From positions 31,544,501-31,608,500 of the forward strand of contig NC_132992.1 of assembly GCF_048564905.1 (NCBI RefSeq): a stretch of DNA of 64,000 nt, read 5' to 3'. The position numbers and the translations under genes are program-made. Under the pieces are notes generated by a model that searched no databases, was not told the DNA's origin, and worked only from the letters and a program-made list of their open reading frames with translations. Shown here in pieces: positions 56,136 through 64,000 of the stretch. Within the stretch, counting starts at the first letter, position 1. Each line of letters begins with the position of its first letter. The DNA comes from Vicugna pacos. Lineage: Eukaryota; Chordata; Mammalia; Artiodactyla; Camelidae.

Positions 56136-58498
56136 ATCTCTTATTTTTCTCCTCAGTCTTCCTTCTTCCCTTTCCCAGGACAAACTATGAATTTTGTTTC
56201 TCAAGTCCATGTTTTTATATTTCTAATACATGTAAGTTTATTTCTAAATAATATGTGGTGATTTTCTTTGTGCTTTTAAAATTTATGTGAACACTATCCC
56301 ATTGTATGTATAAATGTGAAATTTACATTTTTCGTTAAGTATGTTTCTGAAATATAGAAAAATTTATACATAGAGATATGTTTCATTACTTTAACTGGTA
56401 TGTAGTCTCTCACTTTATGAATATACTATAAGGTCCCCTTTTTGATGGACATTTGTGCAACACCATCAGTGATGGTCTTAGGCTCAACTAATGTCTAATT
56501 CCCTGTATTGAATTTCTTTCTACTTAAAATATTTGGAATTGTTTCTGTTTTCCTGACTGTATTTTGACTAATACATTTGGGTACATCTAAGTCCCTTACG
56601 CAGAGCTTCTGAGCTCTCAAAGTCAGGACATCTGAATAAAATCTATTGTTAGCTTGTCATTAGCTTAAGCAGTTTTTGATTTTGGTTACATAGTCCTCAT
56701 ACCCTCCACTCAAACCTACTGCTACGGTGCCTTGACATTCACCTGTTGCACTTATGAACACATGGTGTGGATGACAAATTCCCTCAGGGGAATGCAGGGC
56801 TGCCACATCACAAGGGACAAGGTTGACTTGAAAAAGTAAAGGAAGTCATGGAAAGTAAGACTGTTCACTCTATTTATTTCTACTTTGACTTTGGGTAGTG
56901 TAGATTAGAGGCATGTGCCAAAAGAACCAGGAAAACAAGAGAAAGACACTGCTTGCTCATAGACATTTGACGCAGGATAGAAGAGAAAAGGAAGAAAGAA
57001 GTGCTTATGAACCTAAAGAATATCTAGGCCTAAATTTTCTACCTAAGTCTGAAGCTTGTACTTGGTGGGATGCAGGACCATGTACTTGGCTTTTCTGAAT
57101 TGGTAGAGAGTGAGTTTTCCAGGAGGCACAAAGAAAAAGGCTTACACATTCTGATACGTCTTAGTAGGGCTTCACAGATGAAAGGCATCCTTTCCCTAAG
57201 TTTGTCCTGTGAATGTTCAGAGTTTTTGTTATAAGCTGAATGGGCAAGAATAGAGAGAGTAAGCAGTACTTTTTTTTTTTTTTTTGCTACTATGACATCA
57301 GTACCACCATGAAAAGAGAATGGCTTTAGAAATCTGTGAGGGTTGGAGACATTTTCCCATGCTGTCCCCAACAGTGCTTCACTGAGACCTTGACTGTCCT
57401 CTTAGTTCAGAGTTCCTGAAGATTGTTCTGTAAATTTGTACAACACTGGCTACAGTGCAAACTATCTTAACTTCTCAGACTTTAATTTCAGAGATTATGA
57501 TTTGATAAGTGTAGAGCTCTCCAAATCCGATGTTTAAGTTGATGACCAACTAACTCCTTTACACGAAGAAGTTTCACCCTTGCTATAAAGTACTTCTGTG
57601 CATCAGCAGACATGTCTTTACTAATGCTAGAAGCTGAGCTCATTATTTTGTTTTTTGAGGTCAGTCCATATCATCTGAATATCCTATCATGTGACAATAA
57701 TTTTGCTGAACTATATTGGTCAGTAATGTTGACAGACGAATGTAGAGAGCATACTTGAAGCGAAATTTCCACTAAAAGTTTAGTATCAGAACATTTAGCT
57801 TGACGCACATAGATTATCTGAGAATCATTATCTGAGAATTATTAAAATCCTAAGGGAAAAGAAAATGTTGTCAGATAATTTTATAGCAATTCATTTACTT
57901 TAATTACTGTATTTCTTCAATACTAAGAGTTATATATTTTTTACTTTTTAATCAACATGTATGTAATGTATAATTTCCGTTTTCTTTGGAAAGCTTTTAT
58001 TAAATTGTTTTCTTTACAATTATGTCTTAGATATGAAATAATACGGTACTCCAAGTAGCAGCAATTCTTCAACCAAAGATCATTCATGTATTCATTCATT
58101 TCTGCACTTAAAAATATTTGTCAACTACTTGCTAAGTGGTTTAGGAATGGGGTAGTTAAAAAAGTTTGTCTCTACTATCCAAAATCATCTACTAATGACT
58201 AAATATGTTATTAATGTTCCTCTGATTTTACCCTAAAGCTTGCTTATATAATCTTTCAGTGGATCACAAAGAGGCCAGAAATGGCTAAACAAGAAAAAAT
58301 AAGATTGAATGCATCTCAGAAATGTCATGGTATGAAGCCTCCATGTCAGGTTGTGTGCTGCGGAAAAAATAGACTTATGAAAAATACCAACTATTCATTC
58401 GATTTACAAAGGATCATCTTGAAAGTTAACAGATGTCATAAAAGTAAAGCCAGAGGTAGAAATATAGGAATGGCTTTGAGAGGAGAACAGCATCTTGT
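56136..58498. other. 5' flank of TRAV9, no gene
   Basis: About 56150-56470 may be a worn antisense L1 3' region. A T-run lies at 57270-57285. Open frames such as 57039-57371 and 58281-58544 carry no domain. Confidence 0.45.
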
Positions 58499-58512
58499 CC
58501 ACAAGGGGGTGC
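58499..58512 (+). promoter_or_regulatory. CTCF-like motif upstream of TRAV9
   Basis: CCACAAGGGGGTGC, 12 of 14 to CCASYAGRKGGCRS, 121-134 bp upstream of the ATG, same direction as the gene. Confidence 0.45.
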
Positions 58513-58632
58513 ATCCTCCTAAGACATACATATTTCCTGCTTAAATTCTGAGCTTACTTTCCTCCTTTTGTTGTGACCTTAACTTTTCTTACGCTAAGCA
58601 CTCAAGACCCACGGACAACAGAGACTCTGAGA

Positions 58633-59120
58633 ATGAACTCTTCTCCAGGATTAGTGATTGTGTTATTCTTAATGTTTGGTAAGTAAAATGGCACATAAAG
58701 CTTAAATGGCACGTGGAGTGTTTCATTCCATTCCATTCCTGATGGTGTAATCTTTAACCACCGTTTTCACTAAGGAGTAGAACCCAGATCACGCCAAGAT
58801 AACCAGAATCACTTTATTTTTTTTTCAGGAGGAAGCAATGAAGACTCAGTGACCCAGACTGAAGGCCAAGTGACCCCCTCAGAAGGGGATTCCCTGATTG
58901 TCAACTGCTCCTATGAAACTACACAGTACCCTGCCCTTTTCTGGTATGTCCAGTACCCTGGAGAAGGTCCACAGCTCCTCCTGAAAGCCTCGAGGGACAA
59001 CGAGACGGGAAGCAACAAAGGTTTTAAAGCCACGTACCACAGAAAACCAAATTCCTTCCACTTGGAGAAAGCCTCAGTCCAAGGGGCAGACTCGGCCGTG
59101 TACTACTGTGCTCTGAGTGA
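58633..59120 (+). CDS. TRAV9: T-cell receptor alpha variable 9
   Basis: V segment for TCR alpha chains. Exon 1 (58633-58678) encodes MNSSPGLVIVLFLMF; donor GTAAGTA. Exon 2 (58829-59120) follows a 150-bp intron whose acceptor is a T-run ending TTTTTCAG and continues GGSNEDSVTQTEGQV. It matches human TRAV9 as I recall it: [67 protein letters not shown]. Cys23, Trp41 and Cys104 are all present, the frame is open, and the RSS is good, so the gene should be functional. Human has TRAV9-1 and TRAV9-2; I cannot separate them here. Confidence 0.95.
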
Positions 59121-59159
59121 CACAGTGACAGGAGCTGCAGGGGGAGCTGAGCACAAACT
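59121..59159 (+). other. 23-bp-spacer RSS of TRAV9
   Basis: Consensus heptamer CACAGTG (59121-59127), 23-bp spacer, nonamer GCACAAACT (59151-59159). Confidence 0.9.
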
Positions 59160-59599
59160 CTGAGCAGCAATTGGTACTTGGGTGCTGAGTGTCCGACCTT
59201 ATGATCTACTCTAGTTCAGGAACCAGGAGCTAAGCTACTGCATTGTCACCCACCACCCACCCCAGGCTTTCTTGCTGGTGTGAGAGTCATCCAAATCCTG
59301 TGTTCTAGGAACACAGCAGAAAAGCAAGTAAACATGCCTCATGCAAGGCACTTTAATGATGAGAGTAAAAACAAAGTCTGTTACCATAGTTCCTTAATCA
59401 GGGATGAAATTTGTGATTTTAAAAGTATAAGTTCTCCTATGAATGAAATGATCTATGTGTCCAGCATTGCATAAAATTCTAGCCTTCTGACCATGTCCCA
59501 GGTCACCCAGGGAAATATATTTAGAGACATACTTGTAATAGATGAGGTTGCAAATATTCAAGGTCTCCCTGGCAAGTTGGGGCAAGGAGTGATTTCTTT
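59160..59599. other. TRAV9 3' flank, no gene
   Basis: Nothing recognised. Confidence 0.4.
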
Positions 59600-59775
59600 G
59601 TGTCTTTCATCAAATTTGGTAATTTTTGGCCATTCTTCAAATATGTTTTTGGTTCCAGTCTTTCTCCTCTCTTTCTGGGACTCCAATTACATATATATTA
59701 CACCTTTTTGATATTGTCCCACAGGTCTCCAGGGCTCTGTCCATTTTTTGTTTCAATTTTTTTTCTTGTTTTTAA
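59600..59775 (-). mobile_element. L1 ORF1-region fragment, antisense
   Basis: On the + strand the lines CTCTTTCTGGGACTCCAATT and ATTGTCCCACAGGTCTCCAG correspond to the reverse complement of the L1 ORF1 coding region between the coiled coil and the RRM. Worn. Confidence 0.55.
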
Positions 59776-59783
59776 GTTTTGAT

Positions 59784-59920
59784 CAGGGTTTCTAAACTTT
59801 GGCACTAGTAACATTTTGGGCCAAATAATTTTGTATTCAGTGTGGGGATGCGGTCCTATGAATTGTAGTATTTCTAGAAGTATTCCTGGCCTCATCTCAC
59901 TAGGGGCCAGTAGTACTAAA
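59784..59920 (+). mobile_element. hAT-Charlie non-autonomous element
   Basis: CAGGGTTTCTAAACTTTGGC, ACATTTTGGGCCAAATAATT, CTATGAATTGTAGTATTTC and GGCCTCATCTCACTAGGGGC follow the order of a common MER-type hAT element whose exact name I am not sure of. Confidence 0.6.
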
Positions 59921-59937
59921 TATCCCATAATAAACCC

Positions 59938-60070
59938 TTACTCTGCTTTCTTTTTCTTTTTTTCTTTTTTTTCTTTTTTTTTCTTTTTAAAAAACTTTTT
60001 AAAATTATTTTTCTTTTTTTTTTTACAAACCCTTGTGTCGAGGGCTGACTTTCAATTACTCTGCTTTCTT
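59938..60070 (-). pseudogene. Retrotransposed 28S rRNA 3' tail
   Basis: On the minus strand 60055-60025 reads TTGAAAGTCAGCCCTCGACA followed by CAAGGGTTTGT, the extreme 3' end of mammalian 28S rRNA, and runs directly into an A-rich tail of about 72 nt (60024-59953). An exact 15-bp direct repeat TTACTCTGCTTTCTT brackets the whole (59938-59952 and 60056-60070). This is a short retrocopy made by L1 machinery on 28S rRNA, of which only the last 31 nt or so were copied. Confidence 0.9.
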
Positions 60071-61784
60071 GACCTCTGTTTCTTGCTTCTGAATTCTTTC
60101 TGAATTCTGAATTCTTTCTGCCTTGAGACAAGAACCTTCTCACTGATGACAGAAAGATTGTGTTTCTTTCAGTTTTAACTGCCTGTGTCATTGCCATCCT
60201 GCCACTGGAGGCCTGTGATCAGAGCAAAGCCAAAAGAAAAAAGAGAGAAAATGTGAAATTCACCCTTGTGCAGTTTGTTTCTCTAGTTTTTGACTCTGCT
60301 ACACAATCTGCCTGCTTTTGAATAATTTTTAGAATCCACAAGTAGTTCTCTCTCATATTCTGTTCAGTTTTTACTTGTAATCGGTAGGAGAGATGAACTC
60401 TAGATATCTTAAAGCTATCTCTTATTCTACTAAGTTACTGCCTTAACTCCTGATTTTCCATAATTTTCATCAAGAATGGCTATTTGCTATTTTCTCCACT
60501 ATTATTTTTTATTATTCTCCTTTAATCTCCTTCAATTTTTATATTTTTAAATGTGTTTTTCTCGTTGAGATGATTTGATCATCTGATTAAGGTTTAATTA
60601 TCTGGGTTTTTCACCTCTCATTCTTCAAATTAAAGAAATTTTCTTTCTAGTGCTGGAAAATGAGAATACTTGCTTGTATTTTCCCATGCTTTTGCGTGCT
60701 ACATTTTTTCCCCTTAAAATCTAAAAATTCTGAATATTGCCTCAATTCCCAAAAGCATGCTTGGACATGGTGCAACTATTGAAAGACTATGTCTTTTCGG
60801 TACCTAAAATAGAGCTATTTTGTTTTCAGCTTTCTCTTCCTCTCTCTATTTTTTACTGTCTTAATTTTTGCTTGCTTTCGATGGTCCATGGTTTTGGTGT
60901 TCTGGGTTGTCAGCAAAGACTCTTTAATCTTTCTGGCAATCATATATTTCTTAGAGTCCTATCAACATCTTTAAAGGGGAATATTCCATTTTTTATCTTA
61001 TTCTTCTTCAACTGAAATCTTGCTTCTACCACCATAGCTGATAGGAGAATTTCTTTGCATTGCAGTGCAGAAGAAATAGCACTGTTGCAAAGTCCACTCC
61101 TGTGGACTTTGACTTTGTATGTGCTTGGCTTTGCCAATACCCAGCAACACTGAGAAGAGTTAGAATGACTACTGGCCTGAAAGTCAGCAGGAATTCCTTC
61201 TCATGTATTATTTTTGATTATTTTTTTTCTGTCCTAACTTTAATCCTCAATATTATCCCATCTACTTTCTGTACTCTGGAAATATGTGTAAATCTCTTAT
61301 CTCCAAATGATCTCTACCTTTTTTTACTCTTTTGGATTTTGGTTTATTCTCTTTTATATTTTCATTCTTTTAGTTAAGAGGAAATTTGAAGGAGGTGGGA
61401 GGTGAGTATATACCCCAGGAATCAGAATTCTACACCCATACTACAGATTCACAAATTGACAGCACTACTAAATCTTCTACATGAAAGGCAACCATGATAG
61501 GAAGAAACAAGTGAATGAAGAACCCAAGGAGAGGGCTGGGTTCATGCTCCTGGAATCAAAGAAAAGAAGTATTCCGACTTTGGTCAGAGGACCCCATTGG
61601 TCACAGAGAAACCAATCCCAGGTTTTCAGAGGTTGCTGTCTCGGTGAGTTTGTATTTCCTCTAGTCACACAGGTTTCTGTAATTGTTTTTCCTTTATTCC
61701 TTAGGACAAAGCCTTCTCATCCAGAGTTACTTCTTTCCATATAGCATCACTACTCTCATAATGTGAGCCCTGTCTTTTTTTTCC
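60071..61784. other. TRAV9-TRAV8 spacer, no gene
   Basis: No gene or firm repeat call. A tandem of TCTGAATTC words lies at about 60088-60120. Confidence 0.4.
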
Positions 61785-63320
61785 CTCCACCTTCAGTCAT
61801 TTTCCCCACCCTCCCACCCCTACCTCTGGCAACCACCAATCTGTTCTCTAAAAGTTAAAAAAAATTCTATATATAAGTGATATTGTATAGTATCTGTCTA
61901 TACCTCCCTGACTTATTTCTATTAGTTTAATGCTCTCACAATCCATATATGTTATTGCGAATGGCAGGGTTTTCTTCTTTTATTATGGCTGAAATATATA
62001 TATATATGTCACATTTTCATTATCCATTTGTCTGTCAATGGACACTGGACACATTTATTTTCATATCTTGGCTATTGTAAATAATGCTTCAAAGAACATG
62101 AGAGTGCAGACATTTTTCAGGATAGTGCTTTTGTTTTCTTTGGACAAATACCCAGAACAGGATCATATGGTAGTGCTATTTTTAATTTGTTGAGAAACCT
62201 CCATACTATTTCTCATAGTGACTACACCAATTTACTTACCCATTAGCAGTGAACAAGGGTCCCCTTTGCTCCACAACTTCTCCAGCACTTGTAGTATCTT
62301 GTCTTTTTGATAATTACCATTGTAATAGGTGTAAGGTGATACCTCATTGTGGTTTTGATTTGTATTTAAGACGATTGGTGGTGTTGAGCTCCTTTTCATG
62401 TACCTGTTGGTCATTTGTACATTTTCTTTGGAAAAATATCTGTTCAGATCCTCTGTCCATTTTTTAATCAAATGGGTTTCTTTTTGCTATTGAGTTGTAT
62501 GAGTTATTTATATATCTTGGATATGAATCTTTTATCAGATACATGATTTGAAAATGTTTTCTCCTATTCTGTAGGTTACCTTTTCATTATGCTGATCGTT
62601 TCTTGGGCTGTGCAGAAGCCTCTTAGTTTGATATAGTCCCACTTATTTATTTTTGCTTTTGTTGCTTACATTTTTGGTGTCAAATCAAAAAAATAATTAC
62701 CCAGACTTATGTCAAGGAACTCACCCCTTATGTTTTTTCTATGAGTTTTATAGTTTCAGGTCTTATGATCAAGTCTTTAATCCATCTTTGAGTTGATTTT
62801 TAATGGTATAAGACAGGGGTGCTCTTTCACTCCTCTACATGCTGTTGTCTGGTTTTCCCATCGCCATTTATTGAAGAGACCATCCTTTCCCCACTGTATG
62901 TCCTTAGCTCCTTCATTGTAAATTAGTTGGCCATATATATGTGGATCTATTTCTGGGCTTTCTGTTCTATTCTATTCTACTGATCTCTGTGTTTGTTTTT
63001 ATGCCAAATCATACTATTCTATTGCTATAACTTGAAATTAGGAAGTGCGATGCTTCTGCTTTACTCTTCGTTCTCAAGATTGCTTTGGATATTTGGGATC
63101 ATTTGTAGTTCTACGTAAATTTTAAGATTTTTTTCTATTCCTCTGAAAAATGTCATTGGCATTTTCATAGGGATTGCATTGAATCTGTAGATTGCTTTGG
63201 GTAGAATGGATATTTTAACATATTAATTCTTCTGATCCATGAGAACTATGTATCTTTCCATTTATTTGTGTCTTCTTCAGTTTCTTTCATCAGTGCCTTA
63301 TAGTTATGGGCCCTCTCTTT
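61785..63320 (-). mobile_element. Old L1 ORF2/3' fragment, antisense
   Basis: About 1.5 kb of older L1: on the + strand CAACCACCAATCTGTTCTCT (3'UTR), TTATGGCTGAAATATATATA, GGATCATATGGTAGTGCTAT, ACCTCATTGTGGTTTTGATT, ATGAGTTTTATAGTTTCAGG, GAAGAGACCATCCTTTCC and GGGATTGCATTGAATCTGTA, all in L1 order. Many breaks. Confidence 0.85.
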
Positions 63321-63700
63321 ATGTCTGAAAGATTTCACAAGCACCATGTGGGTTCATGAGTATCAGCCATGGAAAATATCTCTGCCATCCTCCATTACTA
63401 TCATGACAGCACTGGGCCATCCAAAACTCAGTCTGAGGCAATTAGTCTGACTCCAAAGACTCATGGACTTGAATTCCAAGTCTGAGATATTTTTAAAAAA
63501 CTGATTTCTCAGTGAGGTAACTTGGCACTCTACTTTTTTATGATGTCTAATTTCTGTGGTCTCTAGGAATAATACATTGTCATAGATTTGGGAAGGTAAA
63601 AACATATTGGGAAGATGGAAGTTTGGATATATCTCAGAAAATAAAAGAACACCCTAATTAGTTCTCCGTGGAACCTTGGGACCTTTTGTTCCGCACCTTC
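63321..63700. other. 5' flank of the last TRAV8-family gene
   Basis: No gene recognised before the CTCF-like word. Confidence 0.4.
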
Positions 63701-63714
63701 CCTCCAGAGGGCGA
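63701..63714 (+). promoter_or_regulatory. CTCF-like motif upstream of the second TRAV8-family gene
   Basis: CCTCCAGAGGGCGA, identical to the word at 52230-52243, 250-263 bp upstream of the ATG. Confidence 0.55.
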
Positions 63715-63963
63715 TGCTGCACAAACTTAAAGATCTTACTGATCTTCATCCTCTCAGTCCCTCCTCCTGCAGCTGACTGAGTTCTTCGCACAGAGAAGAA
63801 ACAGACATCAGAAACCTCCAGGCTCATCTCAGCAGCTTTTGTGATTTTATCTAACAAGGAACTTATCCAGCGCAACGTTCCCCACACTTATTTACTGCCA
63901 CTTTCCTGTCTGCTCAGAGGAGGTCTTTCAGAAAAGACCTCACAACCTTTCCACCGCTCAGCC

Positions 63964-64000
63964 ATGCTCCTGTTGCTCATCTCAGTACTGGGGATGACAT
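63964..64000 (+). CDS. TRAV8: Second TRAV8-family gene, leader exon, cut by window end
   Basis: The ATG at 63964 begins MLLLLISVLGMT, nearly the leader of human TRAV8-1 (MLLLLIPVLGM). The 260 bp upstream align with the promoter of the TRAV8-family gene at 52.55 kb, including the CTCF-like word, a CTCCTCC line, CTGTCTGCTCAG-like and CACTGCTCAG/CACCGCTCAG words just before the ATG. The V exon lies beyond the window, so function cannot be judged. Confidence 0.85.
   Translation, partial: MLLLLISVLGMT

Noticed and set aside
58281-58544. 87-codon frame just upstream of TRAV9
   Set aside because: Ends in the TRAV9 promoter; no similarity to a V leader or other protein.

Overview
The window is mammalian genomic DNA from the 5' edge of the T-cell receptor alpha/delta (TRA/TRD) locus. 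The diagnostic genes are the OR4E2 and OR4E1 olfactory receptors followed by TRAV2, TRAV3, TRAV4, TRAV8- and TRAV9-family variable segments, in the same relative order I recall for human chromosome 14q11. Two copies of a tRNA-derived SINE with alanine-tRNA-like A and B boxes, of the type known from camelids (Vic-1), together with a young L1 lineage present as one near-full-length copy and several truncated copies, point to a camelid (camel or alpaca/vicuna). The species call is inference; the locus call is firm.

Layout: 1-627 is the C-terminal two thirds of OR4E2 (+). 1.1-9.6 kb is intergenic DNA filled with old L1, a Tigger-type MITE, MaLR-like LTR fossils, a Vic-1 SINE, L2 and MIR. OR4E1 (-) is complete at 9686-10633, convergent with OR4E2. 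10.7-16.8 kb is old repeat DNA with a perfect 18-bp inverted repeat near 16.1 kb. A near-full-length L1 lies antisense at about 16.83-23.97 kb with recognisable ORF1, ORF2 and a CpG-rich 5'UTR. 24-34 kb is repeat-rich and holds an eroded V-exon-like relic at 27.1-27.4 kb.

From 34.4 kb the variable gene cluster begins, all on the + strand: TRAV2 (34.4 kb), TRAV3 (40.3 kb), TRAV4 (46.2 kb), a decayed TRAV5-like exon (48.0-48.4 kb), a TRAV8-family gene (52.6 kb), TRAV9 (58.6 kb), and the first exon of a second TRAV8-family gene cut off by the window end (63,964). Each intact gene has a short leader exon, a phase-1 intron of roughly 90-440 bp, a V exon with the paired cysteines and tryptophan, and a recombination signal sequence (RSS) with a 23-bp spacer (TRAV4 is atypical). 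Four of the six V promoters carry a CTCF-like motif in the same orientation 130-330 bp upstream of the ATG.

The V genes work as a set: in developing T cells one is joined by RAG1/2 at its RSS to a J (or D/J) segment far downstream to encode the receptor alpha or delta chain variable domain. The olfactory receptors are unrelated in function and simply share the neighbourhood. I did not find a wholly new system. The most unusual items are a 31-nt retrotransposed 28S rRNA tail with a perfect 15-bp target duplication (59.94-60.07 kb), an unassigned V relic, an extra cysteine next to Cys104 in TRAV2, and two L1 copies with 5' inversions.
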